Of a stretch of 64,000 bases of DNA, positions 22,688 through 34,639 are shown piece by piece (the first letter of the stretch is position 1; each line of letters begins with the position of its first letter). Both the position numbers and the translations under genes were made by a program. The notes under the pieces are model-generated. The model saw only the letters and a program-made list of their open reading frames with translations, searched no databases and was not told the origin of the DNA. The stretch comes from Hibiscus mutabilis (Eukaryota > Streptophyta > Magnoliopsida > Malvales > Malvaceae), in assembly GCA_019671005.1 (NCBI GenBank), contig CM033714.1:88031909-88095908 (forward strand), written 5' to 3'.

Positions 22688-25600
22688 TGTAATCACTAAT
22701 TTTGTCCGGAGTTAACATTTCTTTTTCAATAATGGGCTTATATATGTCTATCTTATTATTAGGTAATTATAAAATGGGTTTATGTGTGTTAGTATACATA
22801 AAGTGTATATCATAAGTGTGTGTCCATTATGAATGAATATATGTTGTTTGTCCAAATTGCATGTAATATACATGTATGTGTTATTAGTATATTATGTGTG
22901 TTTATAATTGTTTTAATGTGAATGTGCATGTGTATGTATTTGTTATTCCAATGTCATTGATAATTAACTATGAACGTATATTGTATGTATAATTGTATGT
23001 ACGTACGTGTGTATTAACGTTCGAATGTATATGTAGTTATTACTAGGTTTACTATAATGTGGGCTGTTAATTAATTAAAGTATATAAGTATGAATGTATA
23101 TATGTATAAACAGATTAAATAAAAAATCAAGCCCAAATGTTTATAAGAGTCCAGATCCATTACATATTTAACCCAAAATATATATATATATACATATATA
23201 ATATAACAAAGGCCTGTTTGGCCCAAACCCAATTCTAAAACCCTAATAATAATCTGATCCCCTCTTGTAGCGGCTAGCATCTGGCCGTTGGATTAGATCT
23301 GATCCAACGGTCCAGATCAAGCCTGAGATAACTGCCTAAATCCCTAGGCGCGCGTGTTCCTCACGTCCGCAACTGTTCGGCTCCCACGCGCCGGCTCCCT
23401 AACTCTCACGCCCGAGTGTGACACACGCCCCGGACGGCATTCATCGGCGCCGAGAATTATGCCGACCCTCAACCACCGAGCCAGAGAAAAACATATAAAA
23501 AACAGAGGGGCATGTCAGAGCATCATCATCCACAATAATGACATTTAAAGTTTACTTAAACTTGTAAATCATAGGAAATAGGGCAATGAACAATCGGAAT
23601 AAGATATAAGCATGTAATGCATCATTTTGTAACGGCAGTTCAAAAAAAAAACAAAAGCAATAAACAAAAAGGCAGCATTTCGAGGTATCTTCTTCTTTAC
23701 AGTTTATCTACATGCATATGAACATATAGTATAGACATATAAAAAAGGGAGAGTTAAGTATTTTACCCTCGTAGATCCCTTTTCTTTTTGCGTCGCTTCT
23801 GTTTCCTCCTACCATCGCTACTCCGTTAATAAACCGTGGCTTCCTCAAGGCCGAATACGGTGAAACGACGCAAGTAGGCTGCGGCGAAGGCCTTTTATTT
23901 TGATTCGATCTTTAGGGTTTTATTGAGAAAGATAGGGGTTTGGATGAAATTAGGTTAGGATTTAGGCTCGGATTGAAAGCGGGGAATTTTTGGGCCGATT
24001 TAAGTTCGCCGGCCGCCGCCACGGCCAAGGAGTGGCCAGTTTCTAGAAAACGCGGTGGAGTAGGTCGCCGAAATCTGGGTTCATCATGAACCCAGATGAA
24101 CTTGATGAACAAGTTCAGAGCTTTTTGTGTGTGGGGGGGGGGTTGTTATAACACAAAAAATGACCGAAAAAATCAAATTTTAGGACAAATTGGGGTATAT
24201 ATAACGTTATAATTTTTTAAATGGTATAATATCGCTTTTAGTCCCTCCGCCCTAAAATAATTATGCTGGAAGGGCTTCCGCATGGTCTAATTGCACTATC
24301 AGTCCCTCTGTGTGGGATAATTACCCTGGGGAGCCATTCATCCTTTTTAAATTACCCCTCGGGCCCTTCGTAGTTTTTAAAAATTTTCAATTACATCCAT
24401 GTTATTTCTTTTATTTTTGTCTTGGTATTTTATTTTCTCACAATTAGGTCATTTTTCCAGTTTCGAATTATGTTATTTTACTCACTTATTTTTATGTTTT
24501 TTTAGTTTAAATTTTTCATATTTATGTTTAATATTTGTGATTTAATTTTTTATGTTACTTTACTCGTTTGTGATAATGATTTTAGGGATAAAATTAGTTC
24601 GAACGGAATGCATGTTTAATATGTACGTAGATTTAGCATAAATCGGAAATATGACGTTTATTCTTATGTTTAACATGCATTTGTTGGTAAATTAAAAATT
24701 GGTAGAATGTCATGAATAGCTCTCTATTTATAATTCGTTTTAGAATAAAAGTCGGAATTTGTAGGAAAATAAATAAATAAAAATAAAAATAAAGTATAAA
24801 TAAATAAATAAAAATATAAATGTTTTAACATACAATATATTTTTTATATATGGTAAACTTTTAGATATGTATATATATAAATATAAATGTATATATGTAC
24901 ATACAATAAATACTTTCAATATATAACAATTTTAAAGAATAAGATAGAATTTTGTAAAATATGATATATATATATATAATACCTATAATTTTGAAGGTAG
25001 GAAGCGTAATTTTGAAGAGCATACTAATATATTTTGGTACATAAAAAATATAGTTCTCGAAGTGTATAAATATATATATATACATATGGTTTATGATATG
25101 GCTTAAAGTATATAAAAGATTTTAGCAAAATGAATAATGTATAATAATAGGTTTTTCTTATGTAACTTTAACACATAATTTGCTTTAATGTATACTTTTG
25201 AATAATATGTTTTTATATATACATGTCATAACTTTAATTCATAATTTATTTCAATACATGTTTTTTTAAATAATATTTTTATACTATATTATTTTAATAT
25301 AATGTATCTTAAACCTTTTGGGCTTCCACTACAATATAACAATTTGGGCCTTGTTTTTTTAGATTGGTTTCAATAGTTTGGGCCTATGGTTTGGACTTAG
25401 ATTGTAGAACTTAGTTAGTTCCTTTTAGGCTTAGATTAGGAAAAGTAAAATTAATTCGAACAAATCGTGTGCCCGACTTATAGGGGCGCGATCGTAGAAT
25501 TAAATTAGTCTTAATCTTTTTAAGACTTTAATTAGATTAGTGTTTAGATTAATTTAGCGAATTTAAATTTATCATTGACTTATTGGGGTAAATATTAAAT

Positions 25601-26548
25601 TCATTAAATTAATTGAACATTTCTTAATTACCTTGAGGGAAAAATCGATTTTAAGCCTAACTTAGCACTAAATTGCAGTTTAGCCCCGTAAATTGAGCTT
25701 CTTAATCCTTTCAGGGGTTAAATACATAATGGAGCTATATACATGTCAAAATTGGCCTTTTTTATGTGTTTACATTTATGCCCTTGACTGACATACCTTA
25801 ATTGACTTTAATGTATTACTTAATCTTAGATGCATCGTTAATCAATCTAAATTATAAAAAGGGAGGTATTTATTAATTCAAATATTTGTGTCGTAACAGT
25901 CTGAGCTTAAATGATGTTGACCAAATATTCAGATTAATTCTTACCATCCCGAGGTAAATGGATTTAAAGTTAATAAAAATCATCATAGCATACTTAAATG
26001 TTTGCATCATGCATAAATGTGACGTACAAAGGTCGAACCATAAATTAACACGACGGTCGGGCTTATCCGATGTCAGTTTAATTTATGGTCCGACACATCG
26101 TCTACCTTATTAGTTAAATGTTTAATTAATTTGAGTCTACCAATTCGATAAAGCTCATGCAATCAAGGTTAATCTTTATCTAAGAACTTCAAATTAAATT
26201 CAATTTAAATTTCAATAACTTTCATCATTTTAAGGGCAACAAATTTTCTGGTACCTATCTCCGGGCGTGATGGAGGTGCTAATCCTTCCCCACACGTAAC
26301 CAACTCTCAGACCCTTTCGCAACGAATCTCTGGTTTTAGGGTGTCCGGCCTACCTTACCCAAGTGGCCGGTGGCGACTCCAAATTTTCATCGTTTTGGAA
26401 ATTTTAAAGTTTTCAAAAGAAATCCCCATTTTCCAAAGGATTTTCATTAACAATTCAGGGGATAATTAGTAGCCGGCTTATTTTCCAACCAAACACCCTT
26501 AACACGACAAAATTTCTTTTTTTTGAAAAGAAAAAAATAGTCACTACA
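22688..26548 (+). repeat. 5' LTR, 3861 bp
   Basis: Aligns along its whole length with 37981-41763. It contains a GC-rich block (23340-23470), a hairpin pair near 24070-24115, AT microsatellites near 24860-25090, and a TATA-like GGTATATATAACG near 24193. Relative to the 3' LTR it keeps about 60 extra bases near 25834-25888. An LTR of this size is at the upper end known for plants. Confidence 0.92.
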
Positions 26549-26551
26549 GCT

Positions 26552-26569
26552 TGGCGACTCCGCTGGGGA
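26552..26569 (+). other. Primer-binding site, fits tRNA-Arg
   Basis: TGGCGACTCCGCTGGGGA lies 3 bases after the LTR end. It is the complement of a tRNA 3' end ending ...GGAGTCGCCA, which I recall as plant tRNA-Arg(ACG), with one mismatch. tRNA-Arg priming is reported for Ogre elements. Confidence 0.7.
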
Positions 26570-27270
26570 GATCGTTTTTTTAATAAAAAACAAAAGAGAG
26601 TTAGGCCAAAGAAAAATTGTCGCTTTTAAATAATGAAAGTTATTGAGATTTTAATTGATTTTAACCAAGAAGATTCTTTCTTGAAAATATGATCGAGATT
26701 TTACGGGTTTTGATAATTGGTGGTCCTCGAATTAATTTTTCATTTAATTTCTAAGGAGTCACCGACATGTGTTGCATCATATCATTAAGTTCTATACCCG
26801 AGCTTATTCCCTTAAGTGGGAGTGAAACGCCACATACCCACGTGAGTAGCCCTCTACAGGTCGGTAATTCACTTTCAGAATCCACGTCTTTTGACACGTG
26901 AGCAGCCCTCCACGTCATCAGGTCGTGTTTTCCCTCAAATCGAAACCAATTCGCAAGCTTATAATGGGCCATAATTGGGTTCTTGTTGCCTTAGTAGGCA
27001 GTAAGATAGGTTTGGGTACCCTTAATTAGAACCAAACCCATGCGTGAGAATTTAGGAAGCCCACCCATATTAGAGCCATGCGGACAACCTTAGCGAACTA
27101 GAATTCATGTTGTTAAGTTTCTTTCCTTGTGTAAACTGTTTGTGTTTATTCTTTCCTACTTTCGTGCTTTTATCTCACGACTAACTCTTTTCTTCTTTTC
27201 TTTTCATTGTTGTTCTTTTGTTTTACATATTATCGTCATATCATAAAGAGCACATTGAGTTGCAAATAGT
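26570..27270 (+). other. Untranslated leader of the retroelement
   Basis: Non-coding stretch between the primer-binding site and ORF1. It contains no recognised motif apart from two related CACGTGAG-type phrases near 26840 and 26895. Confidence 0.5.
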
Positions 27271-29424
27271 TTGAATCTAAAGGCTGGATTGATGGGAAAC
27301 CTAGTTCGTAGTAATGATGAAAAGAACTCCGACGTACAGATATGGTCCGATGGGAACAGTTGCATGAGGGAGACAATATTCATGTTGGGTTTAGGTCAAC
27401 ATTGGCAGCAGAGACATTCATTAATACAGAATACAATGATATTTCCGGGCTGAAGACAGTGTGGAATAGTTGGGACTTAGAAACAATGTGCATTTTCAGA
27501 AGGGAATATGGTGACATTACATATTTGCTAGATGTTCCGGAGGACCAGGCACTGCTACAAGCCTTGGTGAGGTTCTAGAATCCTGCCTACAGTTGTTTTA
27601 TGATCGGTAACTTTGAATTGACTCCCACGATTGAAGAATATCAAGATCTTTTAATTTCTGAGAAGATTAACGAGACTCGAGTATACTCGAAGCCTAGTAA
27701 GAACAAAGCCTTCTGGGGCAAGCTCAAGAGATTCTCGGACATGTTGGAATCCTAGGTCGAGCATCAGGTCATTACTTGGAACGGTAAGAAGCATCTCATA
27801 TGGGATGGGATTCTAGCCCTGGCTTCTGTACATCCGGTAGGCCGAGTTCAACGGGATCTCTTCGCGTTGTTAATTTATGGGTTAGCACTTTCTCCCCGGG
27901 TGCAAGGGTTAATTGATTCGGCAGTCTTAGATATGTTTGACCGTTTGGGTGGTAGAACTAATCCAGTACCTGTGATTTTAGCCAAAACTTTTCGATCTTT
28001 GAGGTTTTGCCGGAAACATGGTGGGGGTCGTTTCTATGGTTGCTCACAGCTTTTGACAGTATGGTTCTATAGTCACTTGTGGTCAGATGCTAATTTCTCG
28101 AAGCCTCTCTACCATGGCAGTTTCTCACCTTTAGAAGAATTTTTGCGAAAGGAAGATTGGCCCACCAGAAGATCTGAGGATGTTTGGGAAGATGTACTTA
28201 GCAACCTGAAGGAGGAAGATATAGTTTGGAGGGCCCCGTGGCTTTATACAAGGAGTATCATCTACAGGTGCGGGGTACACTCTTGGGTGCCATTACTTGG
28301 ACTTTGGGGGCACGCTGCTTATGCTCCTCTCCTGGTTTTGAGACAATATGGCTCGAAGCAGTTTGTTCCAGCTACCAAGGGCTTGAATGAGTTCAATATG
28401 AATTATGAGGGGAAAAGGGCTACAAGGCAGTGGTGTACGATGTTTCTTCGTCCTGGAACAATGTGAGACGGGTCAGAGTTATGAGTGCTACCCACATGAC
28501 CACTCCCGGGTACGAGGCATGGAGATTCAGCCGCGTCAATGACAACATTCCCCAGTTAAACCCTGATAGAAAAAGGACAATGGAAGAGACGTTAGCCACA
28601 CTTCCTACTAAAGCTGAGTTGATGAGAAATCAACTTGAAGAGGAGCAGGAAAGGTATCTCAAGCTCGAGGAGAAGGCTCGCCAAGAGAAATTCAACTTTG
28701 AGTTGGAAAAGATACAATTTGAAGGAATGGTTAAAGGTTTGCAAAAGAGAAATGATAAATTGGAACTCGAGCTCAAGTTAGAGAGGGAAGAGATCCAGAA
28801 ACTCAAGAGGCTAAAAAAAAGTAAGAGAGTTGTAGAAGGCGGATCAAGCGAAAGGATAGAGCTTCGATTCAAGAAGGAGAATGCGAGAATTATAAAAGGA
28901 TGTATTATGAGAACAAGGGCCAAGTGCTCACTTTAACCCAAGAAATGAAGAACTTGCACACTTCTCACTCTAAGTAGCTCGAGAAAGAACGTCGCCAAAA
29001 TAAAGCCTTGAAGGATCAGTTTAAATGTCTGGAGAAGTCTCTTTTCAAGCACAAAGGTTCGACTAGCAAGTTAAAGGAAAGCAAGACGGAGAACCAAGCT
29101 TTGGAAACTCGCATTGAAGAATTGGAAATCGAGGTTAAATAGCTCAAGAATCATGTGGCAAGCTTTAGAGGCGCCATTCAAGTACGCCCGATGCCGAGTT
29201 TGGAGCAACTACAGTTTGTTACCTACACCATTTGGAGACAAGAATAAGAGTTAGTGCAATGGATGGTTCGGATGCAAGGAATTGCCCAGAAGATACAACT
29301 CTTGGCAGAAGACGCCATTGAACTTCATGATTGTGTCGACGATGACTCTAAAAAAGGAGAGAGGATTGTTTGGATTTTAAGAGAGATCATCAACCTCGAT
29401 ACCACCATCAAGTCATATGTGTAG
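27271..29424 (+). pseudogene. ORF1 of the retroelement: plant-mobile-domain-like (DUF7745-type) plus coiled coil
   Basis: An upstream extra ORF. The first 400 or so residues resemble the plant DUF7745/aminotransferase-like family: YGDITYLLDV, NPAYSCF, LTPTIEEYQDLL, TFRSLRFCRK, GRFYGC, WRAPWL, IIYRCG, WVPLLGLWG, YAPLLVLRQYGSKQFVPA, and MTTPGYEAW...RVNDNIP. It is followed by a Glu/Lys-rich coiled coil (about 28580-29160). The frame is broken by stops at 27576 (TAG), 27753 (TAG), 28975 (TAG) and others, and by shifts near 27345, 28420 and 28900. Such an ORF1 of unknown function is typical of Ogre elements. Confidence 0.75.
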
Positions 29425-29670
29425 TTACCTTTCTTTAGTTATTGTACCAAGACTATGTTTTTATTAATGAAAGTCGTTTAACGATGATATTTGCCAGACT
29501 CAGTGTTGCTCATTGCATTCATGCATATTTTATTTATTTGCATTCTTTGTTTTGGTAACAGATAATTAACTAAAAAGCTTTCTGTTTCAAAAACAAAAAA
29601 TATTGTATTTTGGTTCTTTAAAATTACCATCATTCCACATCCATATCATACCCGTTTACGAACAAAGCAA
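29425..29670 (+). other. Spacer between ORF1 and gag
   Basis: About 245 bp, AT-rich and non-coding. It separates the ORF1 end (TAG at 29422-29424) from the gag ATG at 29671. Confidence 0.5.
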
Positions 29671-31400
29671 ATGGAGGAAGGTTTTGCGAAGCTTGAGGCC
29701 AATCTACGTAGTCAAATGGAACGAACCCAACAGGAATTAAGGGAAACCATTCTTAAGTCCCAGCAAGACATGATGAGGGAGATATCGCAAATGTTTCAAG
29801 CTCAACTAAGGCAAGAGTCAAGAGATAAAGGAACCATCGAGAGCTCTGCCCAGAACTCGGAGGATCGCCTTTATGCCCAAATCGTCAAGAATCCTATGCT
29901 AATCGATCATTCGTCAAACCCTACACAAGGCGCCTCTGCTTCTCATGTTGGTGCAGCCGCTCAAACCCAACCAGGGGTGACCTTCGGGAATCCCGAGGTT
30001 GTCGGAGATGGTATCCCAAATTTTGATGAATTAGAAAAGCTAAATCAAATGAAAGCGAAGTTCACCAAGCAACTAGAAGACACTCGGAAGGACCTAGAAG
30101 AAAAGCTCTGAGTGGAAGAATACAAGGATAACCCTTATGGGTTAAGTGCTAGGGAACTCAGTTTGGTTCTAGACGTGGAGATCTCATACAAGTGCAAGGC
30201 TCCATACTTTGAGAAGTTTGACGAAAGCACATGTCCGTCTGCTCATATAGTGATGTTTTACCGGAAGATGGTCGATTTTACCAGTAACGAAAAGCTCTTG
30301 ATTCACTGTTTTCAAGATAGCTTAGTAGGATCTGCTCTGAGGTGGTATAACCAACTGACCAGGGCTTAGATCAAGTCGTGGAGAGATCTGGCGAAAGCTT
30401 TTACTGATTAGTACAAGCATGTAACCGATATAGTTCCCAACCGACTATTGTTACAAGGCATAGAACAGAAGCGCAATGAGACTCTTCGTGAATATGCTCA
30501 AAGGTGGTGAGACGTGGCAACCCAAGTCCAACCACCGCTTCATGAACATGAGATGTCCCCTATGTTCTAGACACACTGAAAGGGGCACTTTATGATCGGC
30601 TGATTAATAACCCTATTAGTAATTTTGCTGAAATGGTCATGATTGGCGAATGCATTGAAGCGGCCATCAAGAGCGGAATGATCAATGGAGGAGATCATTC
30701 ACGGAAGCAATTCAAGAAGAAGAATCATGAAGTGAACAACACCAATGCTTTTGGAAAAAACCAAGAATGTCACCATTTCCCAGCCGCGGGCTCCAGCAGG
30801 AAATTCCAAAAATTTCAACAAGAGAGAAAATAAGGGACCTAAGAAGGAAATGGATGATAGGACTTTCACACCTTTTCCAATTACCTACAAAGAACTCTAC
30901 TCCCAGTTATACAAGGTCGATCTGGTCCGACCGTACCACGTTACCCCTTATAACCCACCGTACCTGGCTTGGTATAACCCTAAGGAGCACAGCGAGTATC
31001 ATGCTAATGTCCCGGGGCACTCAATCGAGAATTGTATAGCTTTCAAAAAGATCGTTCAGAATCTGATTCGAACTGGGGTGTTACAGCTAGGGGAGCCCAG
31101 CACGGCCAATAATTCGTTTCCGAACCACGAGGGACAGGGTGTAAATGCCATTGAAGACGAGTGCATCGAGAAAGCCAAAAAGAGTGTGTTTGAAGTCCAG
31201 TCTTCTTTGAGGTGGGTCTTTCAACAGTTGTGTATGGTGTGTCTCGGGGATGGTGTTGGTCAAAGAAAGATGTTGCATGTACTGTGAGTACCATCAGTTA
31301 GAAGATCATGATATTCAGCATTGTGAAGAATTTCGTCATTTACTTCAAACTATGATGCACAACAAGGAGATAGAGTTTTTTGAGAAGGGGAAATGAGTAA
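29671..31400 (+). pseudogene. gag of the retroelement
   Basis: Starts with a Gln/Glu-rich coiled coil (LRSQMERTQQELRETILKSQ). The capsid-like region (30112-30560) has APYFEKFDES, HCFQDSLVGSALRWYNQL and SWRDLAKAF typical of Retrotrans_gag domains. Two Cys/His clusters of the form YH...GH.IE.C occur near 30990-31035 and 31285-31325. Stops at 30109 (TGA), 30367 (TAG) and 30409 (TAG), plus shifts near 30510-30560 and 31270, disable it. Confidence 0.8.
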
Positions 31401-31840
31401 AAGAGTTTGAAGTCTGTGCATCAGAGAGTCAAAAAACCAGATACAGTGCCAAGAGGCCACTTGTCCTCGGTCTCGGGACGAATAAGGTGAGTGAACCAAA
31501 ATTGGCTCCCAAAATTATAATTGCTACTCCAAAGTCTTTTCCTTTTAAAGACACCAGGATGGTTTCGTGGAATTACGCTGCAAACATTACGATCCCGGGG
31601 TCTTCCAGTGCACAAGAGGAAAAGAGGATGATGGAAACGAAACTTGCTCAACAAAGTAACAGAGAAGCAAACGACGTAGGGCATCTAACAAGAAGTGGTC
31701 GATGCTACATCCCAAAAAACTTGAGGGATCTAAAGGAGAAAGTCAGGAAGCTAGAGCAGGACCCGAGAAGTTGTTTAGAGAAGACCCACCTGCAAAGATC
31801 AAGGAGCCCGTCACAGAAACGCAAGCACAAGAGTTTCTAA
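31401..31840 (+). pseudogene. Gag-protease linker of the retroelement
   Basis: Contains a phrase VGHLTRSGRCYIPKNL followed by a charged stretch, the usual linker before the protease in this lineage. It is in a different frame from the downstream protease region, with a shift near 31700. Confidence 0.6.
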
Positions 31841-32535
31841 AATTTCTGAAGCACGATGAGTATAATGTTATCGATCAACTCCGAAAACAACCAGCTCGTA
31901 TTTCAGTACTCGACCTGCTACTCAATTTTGAAAAGCATCGTGATGCATTGTTGAAGGTTTTGAAAGAGACCTTCGTTGTAAAAGACATTTTTGTTGGGAG
32001 ATTGGATCAGATCATCGGTCACATTACTAACGCCAATCACATTACCTTCAGTGATGACGAAATTCCAGGGGAAGGCACGGGGTCCGTCAAGGCCCTAAAC
32101 ATCACTACCCACTGTAAGGGTTATGTATTGCCAGGCATTTTAATTGATAATGGCTCTGCAATGAATGTCATGTCGTTAGCCACGCTACAATGACTACCAA
32201 TCGACAGCTCACATATGAAGCCATGTCATAATACGGTACGAGCTTTCGAGGGGACTCAAAGAGATATGGTCGGAAAGATAGAAGTACCCCTACTCATTGG
32301 TCCCATCGAATATGTGGTCGATTTTGTGGTCATGGATATCCAACCATCTTACAATTGCTTGTTGGGAAGGACTTGGATACACACGGCTGACGCCGTTCCG
32401 TCCTCACTCCATAAAAAATTAAAGTTTGTCACTAATGGGAAATTAGTAACAGTAAATACAGAAGAGAACATCATCGCTTTAGTGACTCCGGATACACCAT
32501 ACATCCCTACTGATAGAGAAGCGATGGACCTTTAA
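31841..32535 (+). pseudogene. Aspartic protease region of the retroelement
   Basis: The presumed active-site segment is ILIDNGSAMNVMS (Asp at 32146-32148), with Asn where retroviral-type proteases have Thr or Ser. It is followed by PCHNTVRAFEGTQRDMVGKI, a hydrophobic block (PLLIGPIEYVVDFVVMDI) and PSYNCLLGRTWIH. A TGA at 32191-32193 interrupts the frame. Confidence 0.75.
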
Positions 32536-32945
32536 AAGAAATAAATGTGAACATAATCGGTGACGAGAGCTAGCCTAACCGGTTTTTGGCCAGAATTCGC
32601 CAGTGCCTTACAGGGGAAGAGCTCAATAACTGGACCTTCAGGGTCGTGCCAACACTCAATAAGAACCAATCAAAGTAATGCCTATAACCACTCCGTTACT
32701 TTGGCCCGAAAGTAACAGACATCTTTTGTAAAAAAAAATGGCAACTATGTCATATTCATCTACTTTGAATGAAATATACTATATCTATATTTTCTTTCTC
32801 AAATGGAAAACATGGCATTCATTCCATTCATTTCATATCATTCATCATTCATTTACTTACCTATTCATAGTTAAATATTTTGTTTACATCATAAACTACA
32901 TCATTCTTTTCCAATACGCACTTTTAAAATCGTGCAAGCCCCTTA
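32536..32945 (+). other. AT-rich non-coding spacer between protease and RT, intron-like
   Basis: About 400 bp with stops in all plus frames and runs of CATTCATT. Ogre elements are known to carry an intron at exactly this position. Exact splice sites are not certain. Confidence 0.5.
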
Positions 32946-34620
32946 ATATAAATTATATGAACAATGTGGAACCTAATCCCAAAGTAGACTTCGAACGACC
33001 CATGTACTTGGCGGAGGTAGAAGAAGAAAATGATGAGATTCTTGAAGAGCTGCTAAGAATGATGGTTAAGGAAGAAAAGCAAATCCTTTCACACCAATAA
33101 AAGCTAGAGATCCTGAATTTGGGGACCAACGAAGAAAAGAAAGAAGTAAAGATCGGGGGTACCCTATTATTAGAAATCAGACAAGGGTTAGTGGAATTGC
33201 TTGTGGAATTTAGAGACGTATTCGCATGGTCATACCAAGACATGCCAGGCTTAAACACAAACATTGTAACACACAAGCTTCCCATTAGGCCATAATGCAA
33301 GTTCGTTCAGCAAAAGCTTAGAAGAATGAGAACAGACATGTTACTAAAAATCAGGGAAGATGTGAAGAAACAGTTTGAGGCCTGGTTTCTAGAAGTCTCT
33401 AAGTACTCAGAATGGGTAGCCAATATTGTGCCGGTACCAAAGAAAGATGGGAATGTGCGTATGTGCATGGATTATAGAGACCTTAACAAGGCCAGCCCCA
33501 ACGACAACTTTCCTTTGCCCCATATTGACACTTTAGTAGACAATACCGCGGGACGTGCTTGGTTCTCATTCATGGATGGCTTCTCAGGGTACAACCAGAT
33601 TAAAATACACCCCGAGGACATGGAGAAAACCATTTTTGTGACCATATGGGGCATGTTTTGTTATAATGTGATGCCCTTCGGATTAAAAAATACCAGGGCA
33701 ACATACCAAAGAGCCATGGTAACCCTGTTTCATGACATGATGCATAAGGAAATCGAGGTGTACGTGGATGACATGATAGCTAAGTCTAAGACCGAGGATG
33801 AGCACATCCAAAATTTGTGGAAACTCTTCCGAAGGCTAAGAAAGTATCAATTAAAGCTCAACCCGGCCAAGTGCACCTTCGTAGTCACGTCAGTGAAGCT
33901 TTTGGGGTTTGTGGTAAGTTATAAAGGCATATAGATCGACCCCGACAAGGTGAATGCAATTCAAGATCTTCCGCCACCACGAACACAAAAGGAGGCCTGA
34001 GGTTTTTTAGGAAGGTTGAACTACAACTATCGGTTCATATCTTAGTTGACTAATAAGTGTGACCCTATCTTCAGACTGCTCCGAAAGAATAACTCGGGAG
34101 TCTAGAATGAAGATTTCCAAGAGGCACTAAAAAAGATCAAGAAGTATCTGATTGATCCCCCAATCCTAGTAGTACCAGTGCCGGACAGACCATTGATCTT
34201 GTATTTGACATTCTTTGAAAATTCTATACGGTGTGTAGTCGGACAACGCGATGACTCAAACAAGAAGGAAAATGCCATTTACTATTTGAGCAAGAAGTTC
34301 ACAGATTGTGAAAACCGGTACCCGCCAATTCAGAAGTTATGTTGTGCCTTGGTATGGGCCACTAAGCGGTTACGGCAATACATGTTGTATCATACCACCT
34401 GTCTAATTTCATGGATGGATCCATTGAAATTTCTAATGGAAGTGCCGGTATTGACAAGGAAGATGACACATTGGCAAATGCTCTTGTCAGAGTTTGACAT
34501 CGTTTACGTGAACCAGAAATTGATAAAAAGAAGTATCGTGGCAGATCTTCTGGCAAGTCGTACCTCGGATGACTATGAACCGTTGGATTTCTATTTTCAG
34601 ACGAAGATTTGATTTATGGT
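32946..34620 (+). pseudogene. Reverse transcriptase and first RNase H of the retroelement
   Basis: RT motifs: EWVANIVPVPKKDGNVRMC, DYRDLNKASPND, FSFMDGFSGYNQI, VMPFGLKN, catalytic YVDD at 33761-33772 (VYVDDMIAKSK), LNPAKCTF and LLGFVVS. RNase H-like sequence follows (ILYLTFFENSIRCVVGQ, AIYYLSKKF, YPPIQKLCCALVWATKRLRQ). Stops at about 33293, 33932, 33998, 34044 and 34104 break the frame. Confidence 0.85.
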
Positions 34621-34639
34621 GTAAATGAAGGGAAACTTG

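Noticed and set aside
23340..23480. GC-rich island resembling a gene start
   Set aside because: The same block is present in the 3' LTR (38640-38775), so it belongs to the LTR.
28630..28923. 97-codon minus-strand frame rich in Ser/Leu
   Set aside because: Antisense of the Glu/Lys coiled coil of ORF1; composition is dictated by the other strand.
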